The notes under the pieces are model-generated. The model ran no database searches. It saw only the letters and a list, made by a program, of their open reading frames with translations, and was not told the origin of the DNA. A program made the position numbers and the translations under genes. A stretch of 64,000 nt of DNA, taken from positions 1,767,501 through 1,831,500 of the forward strand of contig NC_092636.1 of assembly GCF_039555335.1 (NCBI RefSeq). The letters are read 5' to 3'. Positions 53,686 to 64,000 of the stretch are shown in pieces. This DNA is from Amphiura filiformis. Lineage: Eukaryota > Echinodermata > Ophiuroidea > Amphilepidida > Amphiuridae. The stretch's first letter is position 1. Each line of letters begins with the position of its first letter.

Positions 53686-53959
53686 CCCTAACACCCATAA
53701 ATACCACGATGATAGCCAAGGCGCATGCATGAATCCCCCAGGTGATGCGATGATGCAATCAGCCTAATGCTTTATGCTCAGGGAATCGCTGGCCACGCAG
53801 CACAACCCATGTGGATACCGGCCGGTGATTGTGTGCTTGGCATGCGAGTGGTCTAAGGTTCGAATCCCTGGGGTAACAAGTGACTTCTTTGTTCATCTTC
53901 TCTCCTTTTTTGTTCTTTCTTTAACTTCCGATAGCAAAAAGCAGTGTCCGGTGTTAGGG
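53686..53959 (+). mobile_element. piggyBac-like miniature element, full length
   Basis: TTAA then CCCTAACACC at the left; GGTGTTAGGG then TTAG at the right (one change from TTAA). It contains a perfect Pol III B-box word GGTTCGAATCC near 53858 and AAGTGACTTCTTTGTTCATC. No ORF encodes a transposase. Confidence 0.75.
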
Positions 53960-53968
53960 TTAGGAGGG

Positions 53969-54034
53969 AAAAAAAAACCCAAAGGACATCAAGAAAAAAC
54001 CCAAAGGACATCAAGAAAAAACCCAAAGGACATC
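53969..54034. repeat. 22-bp tandem repeat, three units
   Basis: The unit AAGAAAAAACCCAAAGGACA plus TC is repeated three times, adjoining the right end of the piggyBac-like element. Confidence 0.9.
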
Positions 54035-54364
54035 AACTTTTGGTTTATTATTTATTCAGTGAATCACTTACAGATATTGGAACACATCCAATATCTGTGA
54101 GTGAATGAACACATTAATGTCTGGTTCATAACCTGCAAAACATTAGTGCATCCTGCAGAAAGATTGATTTCAATCTAAAATCAACATGCCATGCATATGA
54201 ATTCAGAAAGGTTGATTTCAATTTATTGAAATCAACCGACCATGCATGGGTAGAAATAATCAATTTCTTTGAGAGAATGGAAAAATAAAACATGTCATGC
54301 TTGCCTTGGCCTGGAAGAAGTGAAGGGAAAGCTGTTTTTGTATGTATTGGAATGTTGTTTAAAT

Positions 54365-54812
54365 TGACAACAAAGAAAAAAAACCCGTTTTATGGGTGGA
54401 CCCCGACAGACTTTTCAAATAGGGTCAGCTCAGTCAGTTGAGATTTTTTTTTTTTTGAAGGCTAAAATAAATGTAAAATATCACTATAAGCCTGAAAAAT
54501 CTGGTAAAAAATTGATTGTTTACAAACATATATGAATTTAAAAAAATTTCAGATAGGGTCAGTCGGTTGAGATTTTTTTGAAGGCTAAAATAACCTTAAC
54601 ATATCACTGAAAGCTTGAAAAATATGGCAAAAATTTGATGATTTTTTGCAAACATTTTGAATTTTTTACAAATATGTTCAGTCAAAATCAACAAATTTTG
54701 GCCCCAATAATGGCTGATTTTACATGATTTTAGCAAAATTAAAAAAGAAACAAATTCTCCCAAAATCCGGGTCTGTCAGGCCTGTAAAACAGGTTTTTTT
54801 TTCTTTGTCGCC
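54365..54812. mobile_element. GGCGACA..AAAACAGG repeat family, copy 2, with internal duplication
   Basis: Left GACAACAAAGAAAAAAAACC and right GGTTTTTTTTTCTTTGTCGCC are inverted ends, with GACAGAC and GTCTGTC inside. The left arm segment beginning AGGGTCAG..CAGT.GTTGAGAT occurs twice (54420 and about 54553), an internal tandem duplication of about 130 bases. Confidence 0.65.
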
Positions 54813-56763
54813 TATATGCATATACTTCATTGTTTTTAAATGATAATGATTAGTGAAACATCATTAAGGAAATGCCCGAGGGGTCTTAATTAAGAGCCGT
54901 TTCAGGTATTTTGCCATACAGTAAAATAAAGACAGAGATGTGGGTAAGTGCTTTCTCTTAATTGCATTGAATAAAATAGCAATTATGAATTGCACACAAA
55001 AGTGAAACAACCCCATTATTAGAATTTTATTTTCAGATATTAGAATCCTGAATTTGATTGAAACCTTTTGTCAGTTAGCTATTATATATAATTGCATTAA
55101 CCAAGTTCAAACTGACAGAGTCTTGACAAATGTTATAATCAATTCACTTTTTAAGGGATTTATAATTTCCCAGGGATTTATCACATTCATTTAATTTTGA
55201 CACCAAACCTTAGACTAACATACCAACATCTTGATATAATATCCAAGTTGTAATCCTGCTACTGAATAAAGTGCAGTTCTTCACATTATCATACCAATCA
55301 TGATGCGCCTAGTCAGAGATTATGTATAGTGCATATTATGTATTTGCCAACAAATGAGGATACACACATGACATTTCGCATTTAAACCATGGACCTCTCT
55401 GCAACGGGGGACTGTTTTTGGTTCTTGAAGGTCTGCAAATAACCACAATTGCATGTATCATGCATTTGCGAGATTTGTCCCCTATCATAAATTAGATATA
55501 CCATCCACAGTTGCTATACAATTTCATCTTATACATACACATACAAAATGGTAGAAATGTCCTCGGTATGTCGATTCAGACATCTGCATTTGCATATTGC
55601 TAAACTTTGTCCACAGTTGGAGGCGAACACCAGTAGGGATTTATTATGTGTATGTTTTCATTGAGTAATGAATGCCCTATCTTTCAAAACACTGATGATC
55701 AATGATCCTTTGCATTGACCAACCTTCTCTTGAGATTTCAGACAGTGATTTAGATTTATGTCACTACATAGGCCCCTATAGCTGATCTTCAGTAGACAGC
55801 AGTCTGTGACAAGGTACTGTTTTCAAGGGTAATTGTGCAAAATACAGTAGTAACTCTTTAAAATGTGACATTTGGCACGTCATGAAAAATAAAGGTAAGT
55901 ATACTATCTACTTTTTTCACAAATTTCTCGTATATTGATAGTGCCTTTAGGGCAAGTCAAGGATTTTGTTTCTTATGTTTTCGAAGTTCTTAAGTTCCGA
56001 TTCAGCTTTAGGACTTACATATTTTCCATATTGGAGGAAAATGACTTATATGCAAAACACAAACATCCACTCTGCAAAAGGATGACACAAAACACAATTT
56101 TTCCAATGATCTGATATACAGCATTATCAGTATAACGCCCTTTATTCATTCATCCTATCGGCCATGGATAGTATTATTTTACAAAGATATATATCCATAT
56201 ATAATTTCAATTTGAGTTCAAGAAATACATGATATAATGAGTGCCATGAACTATATAATACCCATGTCTTTATGACATTTTTAAGAGTAATGCTACATTG
56301 TACTTACAGAGAGAAATAGTTAAATTTAAACCACATTTATCATGTTTATTTATCTAAAGATTTCAGAATATTAAAAAATCATGATGCCAAATCATGGCAT
56401 CAATTATGACAATTTAAAATGGACATAAGATAAGTTAATTTTTGATTAAAGAGCTCACCTGATAACTTGTTAATTTTTGTTGTGTATTGAGTTGTGATTA
56501 TTTGGACAATCAAGGCACTTGCCAGTTTGATAAGTGCGGATGTAAATGAGACAGAAGTGCAAATTAATTGTGTAATGTAACCCATCTCTCTTTTTAAACC
56601 ATTGCATTGGGGACCAACCTCATCAGTACATAATATGCTGTCAGGTGGGTTTCACCACACCTGGACATCACTCCATCCTGCACTTCACTCTTTGTGCTGA
56701 ATATTATTTGCGACAAACTTCATCAAGATCTAATGATCATTCAATCTTTTATCTACCAAAACA
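54813..56763. other. Plain non-coding stretch
   Basis: AT-rich, no delimited repeat, exon or RNA gene recognised. Confidence 0.45.
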
Positions 56764-56940
56764 GGCTATTCCAGTTGAAATACATACGCCCCCTACTGAA
56801 GACATGACTTTAATAATCTCCCACTCTGTATTTCAAATGGGGTTGCCAGAATGGGTGACTCCATCTGCAATCTACACCCCCTGGGCTGAGTGGAAGATTA
56901 AGGTCACATAAGGGGTGTATGAATTTCAACTGGAATAGTC
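56764..56940. mobile_element. Palindromic GGCTATTCCAGTTGAAAT element
   Basis: Left GGCTATTCCAGTTGAAATAC and right GAATTTCAACTGGAATAGTC are inverted ends. It contains the family words GACATGACTTTAATAATCTC and AAGATTAAGGTCACAT. Confidence 0.75.
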
Positions 56941-56985
56941 AAATCCATGAAGTGTAATAAAAAGACACACAAAGTTGACTTTTAC

Positions 56986-57142
56986 AAGTCATATGGCAAC
57001 CTCATGAATAAAACATTTTCATGAATGTCACCTGGCAACCTCATACCTCATGAATAAAACATTTTCATAAATATCACCTGGCAACCTCATGAATAAAACA
57101 TTTTTTGATGTCACCTGGCAAGTGCCAACCTCATGAATAATA
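56986..57142. repeat. Tandem repeat of about 40-bp units, four copies
   Basis: The unit core GGCAACCTCATGAATAAAAC plus ATTTTCATGAATGTCACCT is repeated four times with small indels. Confidence 0.85.
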
Positions 57143-57332
57143 CATCTCATTGCTGTTCATCACTGCCTAGTTGTCATCAATTTACTCCTAATAAAACATA
57201 ATTTCTTATTTTGTCTTGTCACCAAGTGCAAAAAACATGACATCATGTACAGAGCATCACTCAATAAACATATTTATGTGTTCATATAATCTGTTAAAGG
57301 GTATTTCAGTATTACAAAATTAACTGTTAATT

Positions 57333-57486
57333 AATTGTGACTCATCACATCGAAACACTGCAGTTGTTGTGACAAATAGAGTTCAAATTCCTTATCATTT
57401 TCTTTATTTTTAATACCAATTTTCTCCATTATCTTTAAATGTGGTCTTCTGACAATTGCCATGTTTTGATGTGATGGGTCACAATT
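57333..57486. mobile_element. TIR miniature element, AATTGTGACTCATCACATC
   Basis: Left AATTGTGACTCATCACATCG and right TGATGTGATGGGTCACAATT are imperfect inverted ends, and the arms continue with AAACA / TGTTT. Confidence 0.75.
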
Positions 57487-58957
57487 ATGTTACTTACAAG
57501 CATTATGTTTTGAGGTAAACTCTTGTGTCATTATATTAAACATGTACATGTTGTTATGATGTGCAGTTCTTTTTTTCCCCAGCCCATTTCTCTCTTTCTT
57601 GTTGGACATGTCACAATATCTCAGACTTTCTACAAAGTAGGTGTCAATTAAATGCAGCAATATTTTTTTATATAAAAGACAATGAACTCATAATATACCA
57701 CACAGAGATTATACCCAAAGATTACCGACTCATAATTGCCCTGTATGTAATGCTATGATAATCCACCATTTTGGATTGACGCTCATGGAGGACAAATTGT
57801 GCGCCAGTCTTTCATTAGCAAAAGCTTGAAATAGAATAATTGGCATCTTGCAAATGTTTGCACATGTAGCGCTTCGTCCACATTTTTTGCTATTACACAT
57901 ACAACACAACCAACACACCTTGAATCACAGTGCATGATGAAATAATCCAGTGGGTGGCAGAGTTGGTACTCTTTAGTTTTATCTCCATGGGTTGCACACA
58001 CTATAAGCTGCTCCAAGTGGCATACTTTACAGAATTTTACATCAATCAAAATATGAAAATACATCTCCCTTAATTACTACGCAAATAGGCAACAATACAA
58101 GAAGTGAAGTGTCATTACGTACACAAAGGCAACATGTTTAATTCTGAACACCTATGTACATCACCATACTCCTTAAAAACCCATATGCAGTAATCATTAC
58201 AAGCATGCCATTATTTATCAAATTGAGCAAAGGGTTATCTGTTTTTACAGGAAGCTTGCATGATGACGTTTACAGTTTACAATACACAATTTTTTTGAAA
58301 CAATTCAAAGAGTAAACAATTCACCAAAGATTTGTTGCTTCATTTTACTTTTGACAATAGTGTAATTATGAGTACTACTGCCTTTCTTACAAAGCCTCTG
58401 ATTGGTTAATTATTATGATCTGAGTGACCAATCAAAATAGAGCTTTTAGATCTCTTAGCAATTTTAACCTTGAACCCTTTCAGTCCCACAGACTATTCTA
58501 TTTCTTACCCATCTCCAATTGGCTCAAATATACGATAGTGTCAAAATGAGTGCCCATGGGGTTACATAGTATAAGGAAGTAGTTAAAAAAAAACTTGGCC
58601 TCGTGCTCGCTAAGTTCGCAAGGGCACAGACTGCGCCTAATATTCATTGGGTAAAAATTGACTGGCATTACTTAATAGTGGCAGACTAATTTAATTTTCT
58701 CACAGAAGATACACTTTTGCCACAGCAACAACTCTGTATAACAATATCCCTATACATACCCTGTTTTTGATCACCTAAAAGCTTTATGACTGGCCTACAT
58801 TTTCAGCAATGTTTCAGTGAGCAATTTGTGCCAAAGTGTAGTCTATGGTAAGAAAAGCATGTATCGGACACCCCAGGTTGTTTGAAAGGTTCATTAACCC
58901 ATAGGTATTTCTATGATTAACCATAACACTCCCAGGTACTACAACAAAATACTACAC
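57487..58957. other. Plain non-coding stretch
   Basis: No feature supported. Confidence 0.4.
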
Positions 58958-59344
58958 CATATGTGACCGTCCAGGTTGAAACGCTCATAAAGTCGGCCCC
59001 TGGTCAAATTTGTTTTCTTCCATGTTTAGAAAATATATATCATAAGCTTTACAATGATATATCATTTGACTTCAAACGATATCCAGAAGCAGAGTTATAA
59101 CTTGTTAAACTTTGCTCCTTCAGTGAAAGGGTACATTATTTTGGCACTACATTATTTCTTTTTTCCACATTGCTGGTATAGCCTCTTCAACAATAGGATT
59201 AAAGATTGGTGTTTGACTGGACTAAAATGAGAAACATGTCGGACAAATATTAGGGACATATGAATACAACCTCTATGCATATTTTGCACTGTTATACAAT
59301 TTGCCGACTTTACGAGTGGTTTGAGATGGATGGTCACATATATG
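58958..59344. mobile_element. TIR element, CATATGTGACCGTCCAGG
   Basis: Left CATATGTGACCGTCCAGG and right GATGGATGGTCACATATATG are imperfect inverted ends. The arms extend with AAACGCTCATAAAGTCGGC and GCCGACTTTACGAGTGGTTT. It is 387 bp with no coding capacity. Confidence 0.75.
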
Positions 59345-59556
59345 CACTGCGCATGCATGCGTCCATCCATCCATCCCACATGAGATGCTGATGCAATCAC
59401 CTCAAGTGATATATACGCACAACGGTTTCATTGACCAGGCCAGCGAAACACCTGTGGCTACATTTCGCTGATCTAATGCTTGGCACAAGAGAAGTCTCGG
59501 GTGCGAAACAACTTCTTTGTTTCACCAAAAAGCAGTGGGAGGTGTTAGAGTTTTAA
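59345..59556 (+). mobile_element. piggyBac-like miniature element, truncated
   Basis: Contains ACTGCGCATGCATG near its start, GATGCTGATGCAATCA, CAACTTCTTTGTTTCACC and ends near GGTGTTAGAG then TTTTAA. It is collinear with 53686-53959, and the left terminus is lost at the border with the 58958 element. Confidence 0.5.
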
Positions 59557-59712
59557 AAAATCCACAGTCATACCCACTTATGATCAGCACCCAGGGGATC
59601 AAGACAGCTTCACAATATTAACAAGTACTTCCTCACACTGAAAGACACTACTTGCTGGGGAAAACTTCCATCACAGAGTTATATACCCTGGATTTTGAAA
59701 GTGAAGGTCAAT

Positions 59713-59812
59713 TGATGTCCAGGTTGATGACTGACCTTGACAATGACAGCAGACCACCTAGATGATGTCCAGGTTGATGACTGACCTTGACAATGACAGC
59801 AGACCACCTTGC
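59713..59812. repeat. 50-bp tandem duplication
   Basis: GATGTCCAGGTTGATGACTG ... GCAGACCACCT occurs twice in direct succession; the two units are identical over about 46 bases, so the event is recent or an assembly feature. Confidence 0.9.
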
Positions 59813-61211
59813 TGACGCCAACTTGTCTCAACTCTTGAGTGAATATTTAAACATTTATATTCCATGGGGGGAGTCAGTAAGCGGGCAGTCATTGTCAAGT
59901 CATGTTCAAACTTTAATGTTTCGATTTTTGTGCCAAACATGAGGCCATAAATGTTCAAACTTGATGTGCCAATACATGAGGTCAAGTACACAGTTGTAAA
60001 GCTTACTGGTCTAGGGAATACTTGAATTAGGCAGATTGTACCTGGATAAACCTGTTGAAGCATTATTGCAAGGCTTAGTTATGAACTATTGGGTGGCTTG
60101 TGTCTGCATATGGAGGACTTGCTAGAAGCAACAAAGTCCTAGGGGACCTATAATTACTAATCATGAACATGGGTATTATGATTTCACCAGGGAAGTGAAT
60201 CTCACTCCAGGGAAATGAATGTTACTTCCCTGATTTAACATATGCCAGTATGGTTTCAAGTGCAACATAGCTGATTTGTGTTGATTATATGGATATGTCG
60301 GTACTTTATACCGTCCGGCTGATAAACCACCTTTGTAGACTTTATGTATACACTTTGTACGACTAGTTCAGCACACAATTCTATACTGCAACCAATAATT
60401 ACATCCGCCTACCAAACTCAAGGTCAAACACATTTTCCTGTGTCTTTTCCTAGTGATGTCCATTTCCCAGCACCATTCCCACCAAAACGTCATATTTGAC
60501 ACAAAAACCTGTTGCACCATTATTATGAGATATTAAGGTCATCTTTATCAATGTTACTTAACAACCTTAATTTACCATACCTAATTAACTTATGCACAAA
60601 ATTCAAGTTCTTATGTGCTTTTATTTTATCCTTCATTTAAAATGTTTGTTTGTTTGTTTGTTTACCCAGGTTGGATTTTGTTTGATCAGATTCCCTTTTA
60701 ACAGCATATGCCACTTACATGACTCATCATATGCCATTTACATGGCTCATCAACACCAAATGATTGTTCCAAAAATGCAAATGTAAATTGGGATGAATTT
60801 TAGGGTGTTCTAATTATCACTGATTAGCCCTTTAATAATATCATGATGATTTTCTTTACATGTGTGACAGTCTATAATTAAGATCATTAGTAGTATGTAA
60901 TCGGTGCATCTTCAGCCTTATTAATAATGCATCTCACACTGGTCAGGGATACTGACCGAATACCGAGCGGATCTTGAGTGGCAGAATATTTTCATTAGAC
61001 AGACTCACACTACAGGAATAGATCAATTACACTGAAACATGCTCAGAGTGAGCACATTTCTTAATTATCTTATTTCTTAATTAAAATTAAAGCTGAGAAA
61101 AAAGTCTTTTCGTCAAAAAATCAATTTTTTATCTTAAGAAAATTCAAGTTACTCAGTGAAATTGAGGAGAATATTATCATTGTCCATGAAAAAGTGTTTT
61201 TTTCTTACAAC
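59813..61211. other. Plain non-coding stretch
   Basis: A short (GTTT)n tract near 60645. No feature otherwise. Confidence 0.4.
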
Positions 61212-61552
61212 TTAAAGGAGTATTTTGTGATCCTAGCCATCTTCTTTTTATGACGTTTCTCAGTAGATATCCACAAAAAAGCTTATTCCCAAAATTTCAG
61301 TTGATTCTGATTTTGCGTTTTGAGTTATGCATGATTATGTGCATTGCACTGCTTCATAGACAATGTGTTGTAATTTCATTCTGGTATACCAGAACAAAAT
61401 TCAAATTTCACGATATCTTTGCTAAACGAATTAATCTGTAAGAAATATTTTGTACATATTATGTAGCAAGAGGTTTCCAGTGATATAAAAATCTCAATTT
61501 TTTTGAGAAAAGTGGGGGGATGATGCTGTGGATCACGAAATGCCCTTTTAAA
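61212..61552. mobile_element. TIR element, TTAAAGGAGTATTTTGTGATCC
   Basis: Left TTAAAGGAGTATTTTGTGAT and right GATCACGAAATGCCCTTTTAA are imperfect inverted ends. The interior is AT-rich without an ORF of note. Confidence 0.7.
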
Positions 61553-61903
61553 CCAAAATATTACATTATTTAAACTGGCCATAGTTCAAAATAAGGTTTA
61601 CATGTCAGGTGATTTAAATATTGAAAATCTCGTGTAACTTACAATACTGGACATATATATAACTTCACATTTTTGGCTTGTACAAGAATTAGTTATTGTA
61701 TTTTTCAACACTTTCATACAATAATTTTTACAGGTATGCGTAAGACAGCTCTCTTTAAAGTGAAACAGATTACCACATACAAAAGCTTAATCTTAAAATA
61801 GCATAAAAAAGCAGCAGCTCCTCAACTCCAGAAAATGCTCTACGCAGAATTCATCACTATCTTTTTAGATTATGTATATGTACATTACATATCAAACATT
61901 ATA

Positions 61904-62067
61904 CTTTGACTATATTTATAAATACGTATTTATAAATATGCATGTGACCACCTCTGTGCTGCCATTACAGGAAGTCTGGAAGTGATGATATCTATCTAAA
62001 AAGGTTTCTATCCTTTTCTGCATAGTGGTCAATATACATACATGTGTATTTATAAATATAGTCAAAG
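61904..62067. mobile_element. Palindromic miniature element, CTTTGACTATATTTATAAAT
   Basis: Left CTTTGACTATATTTATAAAT and right ATTTATAAATATAGTCAAAG are perfect 20-bp inverted ends. CATGTG.. and CATGTG words and GACCAC / GTGGTC extend the pairing. Confidence 0.8.
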
Positions 62068-62176
62068 CTAGCTGTCAAATGAATTTATTTTGGCTTTAGT
62101 CAACAAAAAATAATTTTTGCCAACTGGAGCTCTGGCCTTATTTCATAACTTGTGTCCCATTAAGAGGGTTCAATAG

Positions 62177-62378
62177 AATTCACTTTTTCTGTAGATCCCA
62201 TAGCCTTAGCAGGTAGACCTGAGATGTCGTCATTTGACATCACAGCGATAAGGACATCGTTTAGTGATCATATTTACTCCACATTTGAAAGCTGCAAAGT
62301 GCTCAGTAACGATGTTGATGTGATGACATCAGAGGTCTACCCACAAAGGCTTATGGGATTTAATGAAAGGTGAATCCA
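62177..62378. mobile_element. Palindromic miniature element, GATCCCATAGCCT..GGTAGACCT
   Basis: The arms GATCCCATAGCC..AGGTAGACCT (62194-62220) and AGGTCTACCCACAAAGGCTT (62331 on) pair. Pairing extends inward through GATGTCGTCA / TGATGACATC and outward to GAATTCAC / GTGAATCC. Confidence 0.75.
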
Positions 62379-62402
62379 GTAAGAGGGTAAAACAAGAATA
62401 TT

Positions 62403-62569
62403 ATATCGAGGGTTTAGGACCAGAAGGCCCTACCTGCAATAGCTGCCAGGTGTCATATTTTTAGAATTTTTAGATGTATACAATTACAATATAGAATGCA
62501 GAAATTAGTCAAAATGTCTATAAGGCAGCTATTGCTGATAGAACCTTCTGGGTCTTATCCTTCGATTAT
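62403..62569. mobile_element. Palindromic miniature element, ATATCGAGGGTTTAGGACC
   Basis: Left GGACCAGAAGG..CAATAGCTGCC and right GGCAGCTATTG..CCTTCTGGGTC are inverted over about 45 bases. Confidence 0.75.
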
Positions 62570-63143
62570 AATGCAGCTTCTAACCATGTTAGTTAGGTCA
62601 AAATCCATTGTCTCTGTATGTGAGACGGCATTACAGTTATGCCCCCTTTACACGCAAGTGTATTATGCTGCGATTCTGAGAACGGTGCACATAACCTACA
62701 ACATGCTATGACATCACTTCCAATCTCCCCACACTCAGATTTTGAACTATTAAGCCTAATAATGCACCTGATCCTCCTGCCCTGGATCACCGGTCCACAT
62801 AAGTATTTAATCAATTCATTAAATTTTTACAACAGATCAGCCCATTTTCTTATTCTTACAAGATACACATCGTTATCAGGCTACTATATAATATCTCAGC
62901 ATTCCTATATCTAACGATCGTATGTGCAAGTATGAGTACGGTATATTCTACTTTACTTCAAGGCACCCATTAATTGAAATTGTTTTCACCATTCCAACAT
63001 TACAATTTGTCATTGGTATTAAAATAGATTTATTCTCCCAATTTACAATGAACAATATCAAACAAATGGTCTTATCTCACATATTTACAAAAAAAGAACA
63101 ACATTTTTGTCACAAAAATACCACTTGTGATGATGATTTAAAA

Positions 63144-63283
63144 CAATTGAGTTATCGTCAACACTTGTGCTCATGGAGCACAAAAACACGGTGCAATTGT
63201 AGTAGCAGAAGTAACAATATATGGTGTCAAATATATTAGCCATTAGTGCTCAAGGAGCATAAAGTGTGACGATAACTCAATTT
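63144..63283. mobile_element. Palindromic miniature element, AATTGAGTTATCGTCA
   Basis: Left CAATTGAGTTATCGTCAACA and right GTGTGACGATAACTCAATT are inverted ends. GTGCTCATGGAGCA and TGCTCAAGGAGCA lie inside. Confidence 0.8.
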
Positions 63284-64000
63284 TGCAATTTAAAACATTC
63301 TTCTACAAGTACATAGTGATTTATATATAGATTTTTTTTATAATCTTATTTGTAATATTTCATGCTTACAAATTAGACAAAACAATACTTACAAAACAAT
63401 TCTTACCAAACAAAATAATTACTTTTTTTTAAACATCTCATTTTTTAATACATGTCATATATATTTTTTTATATACAGAGAGTACTATTACATGGGTCAA
63501 GGTACGGAAATACGGAATCTCAACTATGTACATAATTGTTTTTTGAGGAAAAGTGGCAATTTCTGAAGCATTTTTTACAGAAATAGTAAGCATACATGAT
63601 GAGGTTCATATTTACATTGTGGTAAAGGGACTCAAGCTACAATAGTTGCCCATGTGTCACATACCTCATATATGAAGCTGTTATTGAACCAACAGTTGAC
63701 TAGATCCAGAGTTAAACAATTGAGATTTAATTTTCAAAAGTCAAATTTGCTGTGCACATTATTCAAATATCAATAATATCCCTATGTCTATATTCCAATA
63801 ACAATAAAAATCTTTTTTTTTTAATTTCAGGCTCCAAATAAAACAACAAAATAATTACAAAATACAAGATAAACAACAACAAAATAATGAGCAACACCCA
63901 CGACCGACCATTCTGTAGCTTATTTTCACAAGTTACATGTAATAGTTTCATGCTTCCGTGGTGATAAAAAAAACACACAGAATAGCGAGCCCATAGCGAG
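63284..64000. other. Plain AT-rich end of window
   Basis: No feature supported. Confidence 0.4.

Noticed and set aside
1..64000. CRISPR array, bacterial operons or phage genes
   Set aside because: No regularly spaced repeats or bacterial gene organisation; introns and transposons are eukaryotic.

Overview
The window is AT-rich, intron-containing eukaryotic DNA: GT-AG introns, no operons, and dense terminal-inverted-repeat (TIR) elements. The mobile-element mix (hAT-type and TTAA-flanked miniature elements, a Tc1/mariner derivative, a Penelope-like element, an RTE-like LINE, tRNA-derived SINEs) together with a degenerate CCCTAA telomere-like tract suggests a marine invertebrate, possibly a non-vertebrate deuterostome such as an echinoderm. 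That placement is an inference; no species is identified.

The only convincing host genes are two tandem plus-strand paralogs of a small four-helix membrane protein that I assign to the EXPERA / emopamil-binding-protein-like group. Gene A (coding 18,080-36,308) and gene B (coding 40,788-45,619) each have four coding exons with identical phases, predicting 176 and 177 residues. The third intron of gene A is 13.3 kb and filled with mobile elements; that of gene B is 1.2 kb. The terminal exon of gene B lies in a 2.35-kb head-to-tail tandem duplication (44,600-46,953 and 46,954-50,253), so a second, nearly identical terminal exon stands at 48,654-48,920. The second copy carries one amino-acid change (D133A), has lost one AATAAA motif, and holds a 956-bp CpG-rich insert.

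Layout: 1-18 kb is intergenic with scattered miniature elements and long plain stretches. 18-36 kb is gene A, with a Penelope-like fragment in intron 2 and an RTE-like LINE fragment plus nested TIR elements in intron 3. 36-40.7 kb is the intergenic gap with a SINE and an internally deleted Tc1/mariner element. 40.7-50.3 kb is gene B and its duplicated 3' end. 50.3-64 kb is non-coding, with several palindromic elements, four of them packed into 61.9-63.3 kb.

Many miniature elements can be delimited to the base because target-site duplications survive: 8-bp duplications around hAT-type elements, TTAA around a piggyBac-like element, TA around mariner-like elements and TAA around a Harbinger-like one. 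Several insertions sit within about 50 bp of exons of the two genes.
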